From Pseudanabaena sp. UWO311 (GTDB lineage: Bacteria; Cyanobacteriota; Cyanobacteriia; Pseudanabaenales; Pseudanabaenaceae): DNA of 64,000 nt. Position numbers and translations under genes: made by a program. The notes below the pieces were generated by a model. The model made no database searches. It saw only the letters and a list, made by a program, of their open reading frames with translations, and was not told where the DNA came from. The stretch covers positions 1 through 64,000 of the forward strand of contig NZ_SJEE01000014.1 of assembly GCF_006937785.1 (NCBI RefSeq), given 5' to 3'. This document shows positions 24,278 through 33,566 of this stretch, in pieces; position 1 is the stretch's first letter, and each line of letters opens with the position of its first letter.

Positions 24278-25162
24278 ATGCTGCAAAAACAAAAAAAACT
24301 AAATCTAATTTTTATTTCTTTCTTGGGAATTCTCATTAATGTCTCAGGAACAATCTTACTACCCCCAGATCAGCAAAAGATAGAAGCTCAAAGAGCGATT
24401 CAAGTTCGGACTGACCAATGGTTAAAAGTTGAACAAGTGTCGGGAAATGTCACTTATCACAATTTGTACAATTATGCGAACCGACCAGCAAGGGTAGGCG
24501 ATCGCTTACAATCGGCAAGTGATGAAATTTCTACGGGCGCAAATAGCTCCGCTGTCTTGAGCGTTGATACTGGTGTTGGGTCAATCTATGTGACAGAAAA
24601 TACAACTATCCAAATCCGTTCTTTTCGGATTGCCTCAGATAATGGGCGGATCACCAATCTGTTTGTGCCCAGAGGTAAGGCAAGACTACAGATTCGTAAA
24701 TTTACAAATCGTGGTTCTCAACTCAATATACAGACTCCTGCGGGCATAAGTGGGGTACGGGGTACAAAGTATGTTGTGCACGTCAAACCTAACGGCAATA
24801 TGCTTCTGACAACATTTCAGGGAAGCGTGGCAACAGCAGCTCAGAATCAAACAAAAATAGTTAATGGGGGGTTTCAGAATTTGACAGTTGTTGGTAACCC
24901 GCCATCCAATGCAGTACCAATTCGCAACGATGCAAGCTTGAACTATGTAATTAATAAAAAAACATCAGGTTCAGGACGTTCTATTGTTTTATCTGGTTAC
25001 ACTGATCCTTTTAATACTGTTAAGGTAGATGGGTTGGAACAGTCTTTAGATAGTAGCGGAAGGTTTTCTCTACAATTGCCTGCCACATCAAATTTAAAAG
25101 TAAAAATAACAGTGGAAACTTCTTTGGGGAAAGTACAAATCTATGAGATTCCGATTCTCTGA
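24278..25162 (+). CDS. Secreted FecR-domain protein 1
   Basis: 294 aa. The N-terminus is an export signal (KLNLIFISFLGILINVSGTI). Residues about 40-200 form a FecR-type beta-sandwich: RVGDRLQSASDEISTGANSS, SIYVTENTTIQIRSF, LFVPRGKARLQIRKF, IQTPAGISGVRGTKY. About 215-294 form a small beta domain ending KVQIYEIPIL. FecR modules act in the periplasm as signal relays; here no sigma factor or TonB receptor is nearby. It is a close paralog of the next gene, whose ATG lies 20 nt inside this gene's end. Confidence 0.85.
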   Translation: MLQKQKKLNLIFISFLGILINVSGTILLPPDQQKIEAQRAIQVRTDQWLKVEQVSGNVTYHNLYNYANRPARVGDRLQSASDEISTGANSSAVLSVDTGVGSIYVTENTTIQIRSFRIASDNGRITNLFVPRGKARLQIRKFTNRGSQLNIQTPAGISGVRGTKYVVHVKPNGNMLLTTFQGSVATAAQNQTKIVNGGFQNLTVVGNPPSNAVPIRNDASLNYVINKKTSGSGRSIVLSGYTDPFNTVKVDGLEQSLDSSGRFSLQLPATSNLKVKITVETSLGKVQIYEIPIL

Positions 25163-26063
25163 ATTTATTTCTCAACTTTTTCCTAAAAAACTTATAAATC
25201 AAAACATAATTTTTTTTGCTTTTCTAATGTTCATGATCGATATATCTGGGATTTCTCTATTATCTCAAGAACATCAAAAAGTTGAAGCTCAACAAAATAT
25301 TCAGATTCGGACTGATCAATGGTTAAAGGTTGAAGAAGTGACAGGAAATGTCACATATCGTAATTTTTACAGCTATGATAACCGTCCTGCAAGAGTAGGA
25401 GATCTTTTACAAATTGCTAGTGATGAAATTTCGACAGGAGCACACAGCTCGGCAGTTTTGACCGTAGATACAGCAGTAGGCTCTATCTATGTCGGCGAAA
25501 ACACAACTATCCAAATTCGTTCTTTTCAGATTGCCTCTGATAATGGGCGGGTTACCAATTTATATGTACCACGCGGGAAGGTAAGATTGCAGATTCGTAA
25601 ATTTACCCATCGGGGATCTCAGATTAATATCCAAACCCCTGCTGGTATTAGTGGCGTGCGGGGCACACAATATATTGCACTCGTCAAGCCAAATGGAAAT
25701 ATGTTGATTACCACAATTGAGGGGAGTGTAGCGACGACTGCTCAAAATCAGACAGAAATAGTTAATGGTGGATTTCAAAACATCACAGTTGTTGGTGAAC
25801 CGCCTTCGACACCTATTCCTTTTACCGATGATGCAAGTTTGAGATATATAATTAATAGACAAGTATCAGGTTTAAGCCGTTCTATAGTTGTGTCGGGTTA
25901 CACCAGTCCTTCTAACACCGTTAAGGTAGATGAATTGGAACAATCTTTAGATGGCAATGGAGAGTTTTCCCTAAAATTTCCTGCAACTTCAAGCCTAAAA
26001 GTTAAAGTAACAGTGGAAACTCCTACGGGAAAGATACAAGTTTATGAGATCCCCATTCTCTGA
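25143..26063 (+). CDS. Secreted FecR-domain protein 2
   Basis: 306 aa, visibly a tandem duplicate of FecR protein 1 (the same segments QIRTDQWLKVEEVTGNVTY, STGAHSSAVLTVDTAVGSIY, RGSQINIQTPAGISGVRGTQ and the end IQVYEIPIL). It starts 20 nt upstream of the previous stop, so its first codons (MRFRFSEFIS) read the FecR1 tail in another frame. A hydrophobic stretch at about residues 21-40 serves as export signal. Its own tail in turn contains the start of the CHASE2 gene. It probably supplies a periplasmic partner for that receptor (inference from coupling). Confidence 0.85.
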   Translation: MRFRFSEFISQLFPKKLINQNIIFFAFLMFMIDISGISLLSQEHQKVEAQQNIQIRTDQWLKVEEVTGNVTYRNFYSYDNRPARVGDLLQIASDEISTGAHSSAVLTVDTAVGSIYVGENTTIQIRSFQIASDNGRVTNLYVPRGKVRLQIRKFTHRGSQINIQTPAGISGVRGTQYIALVKPNGNMLITTIEGSVATTAQNQTEIVNGGFQNITVVGEPPSTPIPFTDDASLRYIINRQVSGLSRSIVVSGYTSPSNTVKVDELEQSLDGNGEFSLKFPATSSLKVKVTVETPTGKIQVYEIPIL

Positions 26064-28575
26064 GTTTATTTCTCGATTATTTCCTAAATTGTTAACAACT
26101 TACCAAACTAAACGCTGGCGATCGCGTTTAGTTAGTTTGATGTGTCGAGCCTTGCCCACTCTGTTTGCAATAATTGTCATAATTCCCATGGTTTACCTAG
26201 GGTTTATACAAACAATCGAATTTTGGGCATACAACAGTTTTACTAACTGGCGCGGCGATAGACCTTGGGATGAGCGCGTCATAATTATTGCCATTGACGA
26301 TAAGAGCCTCAGTAAAATTGGCAGATTTCCGTGGACTCGCAATCTATATGTGCAGCTTATCCAAGAGCTTGAAAAAACTGAAGCCAGTATTGTGGGTTTT
26401 GATATTTTATGGTCTGAATCAACTCTTGCTGATCAGCAATTAGCCGCTGCAATTGCTAGATATCAGAAAGTCGTTCTAGCTATGGCTTGGGATAAGTCTG
26501 GGCAGCCACTACTGCCGATCGCACCTATCAATAATGTAGGTGTGGCAATTGGGCATATTCTTAAGCGTGAAGATACAGATGGAGTTGTGCATCAAGTTGA
26601 TTTGCAAATCAAAAATATTCCAACTTTCGCTGTGTCAATATTGCAAGCCTATGACTTAACAACTGCCTCCAATACTTTATTGCCAGAGCTGGATCAAACA
26701 TTAACTATTAATTGGACAAAGAGAGCCAAAGATACACCTCAAGTATCATTTAGTGATGTCATTGATGGCAAAATCCCTGTTTCAACCTTCCGCAATAAAA
26801 TTGTCTTGGTTGGCGTAACAGCTTCAGGCCTAGATGATTTAGTAACTCCGCTTGATCGAAACCCTCCAGCAAGTGGAGTCCATTTACATGCAATGGTTTT
26901 GCAAAATCTACTGCAAAAAAATTCTTTTGGGGTTGCTAAACCTATCAATGTTTGGAGCATTGCTCTATTAGGGAGTCTGATTATTGGCTTGATCTTACCA
27001 AGACAAAATTTATGGACTGGAACTATAAGTGCTTTTGTTCTATCTGGGCTATGGCTGATCGTTGCTTTTATCGCTTTTAAAGCTAACTACTTAATTGAGA
27101 TTGCTGTTCCCATTCTGATGTTTCTATTAACGGGTTTCGCGATCGCTTTGCAAGAGCGTTGGCAAATGCAGCAATCGCTAAAGATTGCCAATTCTCAACT
27201 TCAATACGAATCTACCCATGATCATTTAACAGGATTATATAATCGGACTCTGATCGAAACCCGTTTGCAAAATCTGCTTCATCCCAAAGATTTAACCTTT
27301 CAAAGCGGTGACAGCCAAAATCTTATAGCTATTTTTTGGATTAATTTAGATCGCTTTAAAACCATTAATGACACCTTTGGTCATCCTGTTGGCAATCTGA
27401 TCCTAGTTACAGTCAGCCAATGTTTGAGTAATTCTATTCCTCCTAACGCATCGATTGCTCGTTTTGGCGGTGCTGAGTTTGTCATCCTCCTAGAAAAATT
27501 AGGCGATCAACAAGAGGCGATCGCGATTGCCGATCGCATTCAAGTAAACTTGCAAAATCCTTTTACGATCAATGACCATGAGATTAAGATTGAGGCTAAT
27601 ATTGGCATCAAGTTTCATCAAGTTAATAGCATTGACGAACCTGATTATCCTGAAATAATTTCTGCTGAGATTCTCCTCAGAGATGCTGACACAGCGATGT
27701 TTTATGCAAAAAAGCTGGGTAACTCATGCAATAAGGTCTTCGATATTTCTATGCGTGAACGTGTGCTCAAACGATTAAAGCTCGAAAAGGATCTCCGAAA
27801 AGCGGTTTCTTTCTGTCAAGATCATAGCAATCAAGACGAGCAAGAATTTCTAATCTACTATCAACCAATTCTATCTCTCAGTGATATGGAGATAGTTGGG
27901 TTAGAAGCATTAATTAGATGGAAACATCCTGAACGCGGCTTAATATCACCAATCCAATTTATACCTTTAGCCGAAGAGACAGGGCTAATTATTTCTATTG
28001 GAGATTGGATTATGCGCAATGCTTGCTTGCAGGTAAAATCTTGGCAACAACGCTTTCCTAAAGCCAAAGATATAACAATTAGTGTCAATCTATCTCCCAA
28101 ACAATTAGCACAGAATGATGTATTAGAAAAATGCCTTTGCATTCTCCAAGAGACACAACTATCTTCTGAATATCTCAAAATAGAATTAACGGAAAGCTCG
28201 ATCATGGAGAACCCCGATTTTGCAATAAGTGTACTCAGTCAGATGCGGCAAGCAGGGATTAAGATTTATATTGATGATTTCGGCACAGGATATTCATCGC
28301 TTGCCTATTTACATGAGTTTCCTTTTGATGGCTTAAAAATAGATCGATCTTTTGTCAACAATATCCATAAAAATTCAAATGGAATGGAAATTCTTCAGGC
28401 GATTATATCCTTAGCACATAGTGTCAAGGCTCATATTGTCGCAGAAGGGATTGAGAACTTAGCTCAGTTAAATTATTTGCAAGATTTACTTAGTGAAGAA
28501 GGTGATGGTCAGGGATTCTTTCTATTCCGTCCTCTTGATGTTGATGCGATCGAAGCAATTTTTCAAACGACATGA
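26044..28575 (+). CDS. CHASE2-GGDEF-EAL membrane receptor
   Basis: 843 aa. One membrane segment (about 38-56), a CHASE2 extracytoplasmic domain (about 60-300; DERVIIIAIDDKSLSKIGRFPW, NKIVLVGVTASG), three segments (about 303-368), a GGDEF domain (about 390-565) and an EAL domain (about 595-840). The GGDEF motif reads GGAEF (475-479), so diguanylate cyclase activity is doubtful. The EAL domain keeps EAL (621-623), the N of VNLSPKQ, IDDFGTGYSS and AEGIEN, and should hydrolyse c-di-GMP. The ATG is 20 nt inside FecR gene 2, so translation is likely coupled. Confidence 0.92.
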   Translation: MRSPFSEFISRLFPKLLTTYQTKRWRSRLVSLMCRALPTLFAIIVIIPMVYLGFIQTIEFWAYNSFTNWRGDRPWDERVIIIAIDDKSLSKIGRFPWTRNLYVQLIQELEKTEASIVGFDILWSESTLADQQLAAAIARYQKVVLAMAWDKSGQPLLPIAPINNVGVAIGHILKREDTDGVVHQVDLQIKNIPTFAVSILQAYDLTTASNTLLPELDQTLTINWTKRAKDTPQVSFSDVIDGKIPVSTFRNKIVLVGVTASGLDDLVTPLDRNPPASGVHLHAMVLQNLLQKNSFGVAKPINVWSIALLGSLIIGLILPRQNLWTGTISAFVLSGLWLIVAFIAFKANYLIEIAVPILMFLLTGFAIALQERWQMQQSLKIANSQLQYESTHDHLTGLYNRTLIETRLQNLLHPKDLTFQSGDSQNLIAIFWINLDRFKTINDTFGHPVGNLILVTVSQCLSNSIPPNASIARFGGAEFVILLEKLGDQQEAIAIADRIQVNLQNPFTINDHEIKIEANIGIKFHQVNSIDEPDYPEIISAEILLRDADTAMFYAKKLGNSCNKVFDISMRERVLKRLKLEKDLRKAVSFCQDHSNQDEQEFLIYYQPILSLSDMEIVGLEALIRWKHPERGLISPIQFIPLAEETGLIISIGDWIMRNACLQVKSWQQRFPKAKDITISVNLSPKQLAQNDVLEKCLCILQETQLSSEYLKIELTESSIMENPDFAISVLSQMRQAGIKIYIDDFGTGYSSLAYLHEFPFDGLKIDRSFVNNIHKNSNGMEILQAIISLAHSVKAHIVAEGIENLAQLNYLQDLLSEEGDGQGFFLFRPLDVDAIEAIFQTT

Positions 28576-28695
28576 TGATAATCATGTAGGCTGTGATTAC
28601 CACAAATCAGAATCATCATAGAACCTTATACTCAAGTAAAGACTAATTTTGGAATCCATATAGTGCTCCTACAGCAATTACCAAAAAAGAGCCAT

Positions 28696-28744
28696 AAGAC
28701 AAATTTTGAAAGCTTTGCTTTGCAAAGCTTTCAAAATTTGTCTT
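28696..28744. terminator. 23-bp palindromic terminator after the CHASE2 gene
   Basis: Arms 28696-28718 and 28722-28744 with loop TTT (core GAAAGCTTTGC), 120 bp beyond the stop at 28575. A GAGCACAAAGCGCTA motif and repeat R3 follow, the same arrangement as at 5333-5453. Confidence 0.7.
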
Positions 28745-28769
28745 GGTTTAGATTTGAGCACAAAGCGCT

Positions 28770-28872
28770 ATACCAAAACAAAAAATGGCGCAGCCATTTC
28801 TTGTTTTTAAAATCCTTACTAGGTTTAGTTTTTAATTCACGAAAGTGTTGACATACTTTCGTGAATTGGTAT
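28770..28872 (-). repeat. Dispersed repeat, copy R3
   Basis: Complete copy on the minus strand: ATACCAAAACAAAAAATGGC to ACTTTCGTGAATTGGTAT, with both hairpins and the AAATCCTTACTAGGTTTAG middle. It lies in the gap between the two FecR-CHASE2 modules. Confidence 0.75.
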
Positions 28873-28995
28873 AACAGCTTATTTCTAAGAGATTTTAGGA
28901 ATTAAAGCTATAGTAAATTATTTAGAGTTACTATAAAAGCCTAAATGATTTGCATATTTTTAAGTAAGTATGAGAGGCTAACCCTTACTGGGAAA

Positions 28996-29042
28996 CGAAT
29001 CATTAAGTGTGCACAGCTTTGCTGCGCACACTTAATGATTCG
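28996..29042. terminator. 22-bp palindrome with TTT loop
   Basis: Arms 28996-29017 and 29021-29042 (left arm CGAATCATTAAGTGTGCACA.GC) pair with a single mismatch. No gene end is within 400 bp, so it is either a second terminator before FecR gene 3 or a mobile hairpin unit. The rest of 28873-29165 holds no recognisable feature. Confidence 0.5.
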
Positions 29043-29165
29043 CGGGGAAGGGAGTAACTATCTTTGGAATTGCTATATATTGATTAAAATGCCACAAACT
29101 TATCCAGTAGTTGGTATATTAATCTAAGGTTCTCAGTTGTACACTTCATCGCTACATTCAATTCT

Positions 29166-30068
29166 TTGCATTTACAAATGATCAACAATATCTCTTGCCA
29201 AAACTTATGGAATAAAAAGTTTTTTGGCATTCTTAGCTATGGTAGTGCAGCCTTTATTTTGGTGCTATCGGGGAATGTTGACCTTAGTGATGCCCAATCT
29301 CAACTACAAGTAAAAACAAACCGATATTTGCAAGTAGAACAAGTTAGAGGCAAAGTTTTTTTTCGTAACCAAAATACTAATCGTCCTGCGCGTAAAGGCG
29401 ATCGCCTTTCAACAATTGGTGATGAAATCGCCACAGATGGAAAATCCACAGCAGTATTAAGTGTTGATACAGGCATAGGCTTTGTCAATGTAAGCGAGAA
29501 AACAGTAGTTCGCATCGATAAACTGCAAATTACTAGCGATGATGGAAGAATTACGATTTTGCAAGTACCCAAAGGACAAGTACGCTTGCAAATTAGACGA
29601 TTCTCTAATCCTAGTTCACGATTTAATATTCAGACTCCTGCTGTCGTTACGGGAGTTAGAGGCACAGAATATGTATTAAATGTGAAAGATGATGGTCGCA
29701 CGATCCTCTCTACCTTTGATGGTGCAGTTATGACTGAAGCCCAAAACACAGAGGTTTTAGTGGATAAAGGATTCCAAAATCAGACTATATTAGGAGAACC
29801 ACCTTCTCAGCCAGTTCCTATTCAGGACAATAATGATCTGGAGTATCAAGTTATCAAGCAATTTGAAGAAGGCGATCGCAAAGTGATCCTAATTGGAAAG
29901 GTAGATTTTGCAAACACAGTATCAATTGATGGAGTTGAGCAAAGTGTTGATCGAAATGGTCAATTTAGGGCTGTATTAACCACCAATTCAATCTATAGAG
30001 CTGAGATCAAAGTCATCGTCTCCAACCCTTTGGGCAAACAACGTACCTATGAACTGGTTATTTTCTAA
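29166..30068 (+). CDS. Secreted FecR-domain protein 3
   Basis: 300 aa, more diverged than FecR 1 and 2 but collinear: export signal at about 20-42, then LQVEQVRGKVFFRNQ, RKGDRLSTIGDEIATDGKS, FVNVSEKTVVRIDKLQI, VPKGQVRLQIRRFS, IQTPAVVTGVRGTEY, and a C-terminal beta domain ending RTYELVIF. The upstream ATG could also be the internal one at 29178 (MINNIS). As with the other modules, the next gene starts 20 nt inside its end. It probably works with the CHASE2-GGDEF protein at 30049. Confidence 0.85.
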   Translation: MHLQMINNISCQNLWNKKFFGILSYGSAAFILVLSGNVDLSDAQSQLQVKTNRYLQVEQVRGKVFFRNQNTNRPARKGDRLSTIGDEIATDGKSTAVLSVDTGIGFVNVSEKTVVRIDKLQITSDDGRITILQVPKGQVRLQIRRFSNPSSRFNIQTPAVVTGVRGTEYVLNVKDDGRTILSTFDGAVMTEAQNTEVLVDKGFQNQTILGEPPSQPVPIQDNNDLEYQVIKQFEEGDRKVILIGKVDFANTVSIDGVEQSVDRNGQFRAVLTTNSIYRAEIKVIVSNPLGKQRTYELVIF

Positions 30069-31644
30069 ACGAGTAATAAAAAGATCTATTCCTTGGACAG
30101 TCTCAACGGCAATCGTCTCCATTTTATACAGTTTCGGCGCTTTTCAACCCCTTGAACACTTTGTCTATAATCGATTTACCAACTGGCGTTTTGATCGAAA
30201 TTGGGATGAGCGTCTAGTAATTATTGCTATCGATGATGCGAGTATCGAAAAATTAGGACGCTTTCCGTGGACACGCGATCGATATATACCCTTAATCCAA
30301 AAGCTCACAAAAGCTAATGCGAGTACAGTTGCCATTAATTTAATTTGGTCAGAGCCTAGCTCTGCTGATACATTGCTAGCCAAAGTAATGTCTGACAATA
30401 GACATGTTGTTTTATCTCAAGCTTGGAACACTCAGGGCAAAATGTTACTACCAGTTCCACAACTTGGTGAAGCAGCGATCGGTACAGGACATATTCTTGA
30501 GCCGAAAAGTAGTGATGGGATTGTCCGACGGGTAGAGTTATATAAGGATGATGTGCCCTCGCTAGCAATGGCGACCCTACAAGCCTACAACCTAGTTTGG
30601 GGAAATGTACCAATGCCAAACCCAGATTTAGAATTCGGCATAAATTGGACATATCGTTCTTCACAAATGCGCCAATATTCTTTTGTTGATGTAATCGAAG
30701 AGCGTATTCCTCTAGATACTTTCCAAAACAAGATTGTTCTTGTGGGCGTAACTGCTACTGGGAATGATGCATTGGTTACACCTTTTGATGGAAATGATTC
30801 GGCTCACAATGTCCATTTACATGCCAACATTCTCCAAAATCTATTACAGCAGAATCAGTTACGAGTTCCTGAAATACATTGGACTTGGTGGGTACAGCTA
30901 TTCGTTGGGATGGCGTTAGCTTGGATACTTGGGCAAAGTAAAATTTTTCAACAAATAGTAATAGTGATAGTCCTTTCTGGTGGTTGGGGAATCTGTACTT
31001 TTGGATTCTTCATACTTGGCTATTGGTTGCCAGTAGCTATGCCTATCACCTTAATCATGTCTATTGGATTATTCAGTATTGTTCAAAATCAAATTGAATC
31101 AAGGCAGCATCTGCAACAAATGAACTCTAAGCTTTCCTATGAAGCTTTTCATGACCATCTTACTGGCTTAGCCAATCGCATTTTACTTATCGATCGCATT
31201 AATCATGCGATTTCTCTCTACCAAAGACATGGTTATCTATTTGCAGTTATTTTGGTGGATTTGGATGGATTCAAGGCTATTAACGATAATCTAGGTCATT
31301 TAAACGGAGATCGCCTACTGATCGAGGTGGCAAAACGCTTAAGTGCATCAATTCGCACAGGTGATACTGCTGCTAGGCTTGGAGGCGACGAGTTTGTGGT
31401 TTTGCTAGACAATCTTAAGGAAAAGCAAGATGCAATCATTACGATTGAAAGAATTCAAGCAGCCATGGCTCCAACTTGTTGTCTTGATGGCAACAAGATC
31501 AACATTTCCATGAGTATGGGCATGGCTTTTAGTATTGAATCCTATCAAAGTCCAAAAGATATCCTCGCTGATGCTGATATTGCCATGTATCAGGCTAAAT
31601 CTCTTGGTAAATCCTGCTATCAAGTTTTTGATAATTTAATCTAA
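30049..31644 (+). CDS. CHASE2-GGDEF diguanylate cyclase
   Basis: 531 aa. One N-terminal membrane segment (about 14-32), CHASE2 domain (about 35-280; DERLVIIAIDDASIEKLGRFPWTR, NKIVLVGVTATG), three segments (about 285-350) and a C-terminal GGDEF domain with intact GGDEF (445-449) preceded by DGFKAINDNLGHLNGDRLL. It should make c-di-GMP under control of an outside signal. It lacks the EAL domain of its paralog at 26044, so the two modules may act in opposite directions. It starts inside the FecR3 tail and ends 2 bp from the convergent ABC gene. Confidence 0.92.
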   Translation: MNWLFSKRVIKRSIPWTVSTAIVSILYSFGAFQPLEHFVYNRFTNWRFDRNWDERLVIIAIDDASIEKLGRFPWTRDRYIPLIQKLTKANASTVAINLIWSEPSSADTLLAKVMSDNRHVVLSQAWNTQGKMLLPVPQLGEAAIGTGHILEPKSSDGIVRRVELYKDDVPSLAMATLQAYNLVWGNVPMPNPDLEFGINWTYRSSQMRQYSFVDVIEERIPLDTFQNKIVLVGVTATGNDALVTPFDGNDSAHNVHLHANILQNLLQQNQLRVPEIHWTWWVQLFVGMALAWILGQSKIFQQIVIVIVLSGGWGICTFGFFILGYWLPVAMPITLIMSIGLFSIVQNQIESRQHLQQMNSKLSYEAFHDHLTGLANRILLIDRINHAISLYQRHGYLFAVILVDLDGFKAINDNLGHLNGDRLLIEVAKRLSASIRTGDTAARLGGDEFVVLLDNLKEKQDAIITIERIQAAMAPTCCLDGNKINISMSMGMAFSIESYQSPKDILADADIAMYQAKSLGKSCYQVFDNLI

Positions 31645-31646
31645 TA

Positions 31647-33401
31647 TCATCTGATAGCAACTTCAAGTTTGTGCTGATTCCAGAGCTTTTGATAAAGCTG
31701 AGACTCAGCGAGTAGCTCAGCATGAGTGCCAGCTTGGACGATTTTACCAGCATCCATAAGGATAATCCGATCGCAAGTTGATGCAGCAGACAGATTATGG
31801 GTAATAAATAACACCGTCTTATCCCGAGGAAGATTCCCCAAAATCCCTGTAGCAGTTTGATTGTCCACACTTGAGAGCGCATCATCTAACACCAAAATTG
31901 GGGTGTCAACGAGTAAGGCTCTGGCGAGGGCTGTACGCTGTCTTTGTCCACCTGACAGAGTAATTCCTCGCTCACCGACTAGCGTGTCATATTGTTGCGG
32001 GAACTTGAGAATCTCTTGCTCGATGCGGGCTTGATTGGCAAAGTTTTCCACTTCATGATCGTAGGCTTGGGGTTTGCCGTAACGAATGTTGTCACGCATC
32101 GTCGCACTAAACAAGAAACTATCCTGCGGCACGAAAGAGATAATCTCTCGCAAATCTGAGATCTTCATTTTAGTGATGTCTACACCATCAATAAAAATTT
32201 GATCTGATGGAACTTCCACTAAACGCATTAAGGCGCTCGCAAAAGTAGATTTACCAGAACCAACAGTTCCTAAAATGGCGACTGTTTCAGATGGATAAAT
32301 TGTAAAACTAACGTGATTAAGAGCAGGTTGACTAGAGCCGTCATAGGTGAAAGTAAGATCGCGTGCTTCGATTTTGCCTGTAACTTGATCTTTGGTGAGT
32401 GCGATCGCATCGGCTCTATCAACAATTGCTGGGGGCATATCGAGAATGCCCTGAATTCGGCCAATGCTGACTAGTCCGCGCTGATAAGTGACCATCACAA
32501 ATCCCAAAATCGCAGTGGGGAAAATTAATCGTTCTACATAAATAATCAGGGTCAGCAAATCGCCTATTTTAAAGGTCGTATTCGCTGGATTAGCTAACTT
32601 TTCGCCGCCAAACCAAATTAATACTAGGAAGCTAATACTAGCAATTCCGCCCAATAGTGGAAATAGAATATTACGGCTACGCGCCATTCTAAGATTGGCA
32701 TCGAGTAAGCGATCGTTTAACTTCCCAAAAGCGCCCCGCTCATTGTCCTCCTGAGCATATGTTTTGATCAATGCCATGCCATTGAGGTCTTCTTGCAAGA
32801 GCGAACTTACATTTGATAATTCTTCTTGAACTTCCAACTGTTCATCACGCAATTGGCCGCTAAATCTCTGTACAATCACTAGCATAATCGGGTAAACAGA
32901 GACCGATAGCAAAGTCAACATCGGATCGATCGCTACCATCGCAGGTAGTGTCAGGCTATACACAAATACTGAGTTGATAATGCTGAGCAGTGCAAATCCC
33001 ATCAAGCGGCGGATATTCTCCACATCACTAGTAACGATGCTAATAGTTTCGCCTGCGGAATTGTTGGCAAAATAGCTTGGCGGCAATTTGAGTAAATGTT
33101 CAAAAATTTGTTGCTTAAGGCTGTACTCAATTTTGCGACCGATTCCAAAAATCCAGACGCGGGAGGTCATACGGATGATCCACATCAGCGACGACAAGCC
33201 GATAATCATCCACACATATTGCATTAAAGTATGAATATCGCCAGATGTAATCTTGTTAAGATCGTCAACTGCGGATCTAATCAGCCAAGGGATATATGTA
33301 CCAAGACAGTTTGCCGCTAGTAGGGCAATTGTGCCAACGGCTAGGTCACTCCAGTAAGGACGGAGATAGTTTTTGAGGTTTTGAAATTGCGATCGCGCCA
33401 T
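31647..33401 (-). CDS. ABC transporter, fused membrane and ATPase domains (type I exporter)
   Basis: 584 aa. Residues 1 to about 315 form six membrane helices of the ABC_membrane class. The nucleotide-binding domain has Walker A GTVGSGKST, signature LSGGQRQRTALARAL, Walker B ILVLDDALSSVD and the H-loop ITHNLS. It belongs to the MdlA/MdlB-like multidrug or lipid exporter group and works as a homo- or heterodimer; only one half is present here. The substrate cannot be read from the sequence. It has no terminator palindrome at its 3' end, where it nearly abuts the CHASE2-GGDEF gene. Confidence 0.9.
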   Translation of the reverse strand: MARSQFQNLKNYLRPYWSDLAVGTIALLAANCLGTYIPWLIRSAVDDLNKITSGDIHTLMQYVWMIIGLSSLMWIIRMTSRVWIFGIGRKIEYSLKQQIFEHLLKLPPSYFANNSAGETISIVTSDVENIRRLMGFALLSIINSVFVYSLTLPAMVAIDPMLTLLSVSVYPIMLVIVQRFSGQLRDEQLEVQEELSNVSSLLQEDLNGMALIKTYAQEDNERGAFGKLNDRLLDANLRMARSRNILFPLLGGIASISFLVLIWFGGEKLANPANTTFKIGDLLTLIIYVERLIFPTAILGFVMVTYQRGLVSIGRIQGILDMPPAIVDRADAIALTKDQVTGKIEARDLTFTYDGSSQPALNHVSFTIYPSETVAILGTVGSGKSTFASALMRLVEVPSDQIFIDGVDITKMKISDLREIISFVPQDSFLFSATMRDNIRYGKPQAYDHEVENFANQARIEQEILKFPQQYDTLVGERGITLSGGQRQRTALARALLVDTPILVLDDALSSVDNQTATGILGNLPRDKTVLFITHNLSAASTCDRIILMDAGKIVQAGTHAELLAESQLYQKLWNQHKLEVAIR

Positions 33402-33486
33402 AATATATCCATACTACTTTATTTTGTTAAAAGCTTTCTTAGTAAGCTTTTATAGCCATAGTCAGAGAAGTTAGGACAAAAATTAA

Positions 33487-33535
33487 ACGCCAAAGAAGAG
33501 TTGCGGCGCTTCGCGCCACAACTCTTCTTTGGCGT
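33487..33535. terminator. 23-bp palindromic terminator after hflX
   Basis: Arms 33487-33509 and 33513-33535 (core AGAGTTGCGGCGC, loop TTC, one mismatch), about 30 bp beyond the hflX stop on the minus strand and about 85 bp before the ABC gene start. Confidence 0.75.
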
Positions 33536-33566
33536 TGGGGATTAATTTCCTCTTAGACAGCCGCTG

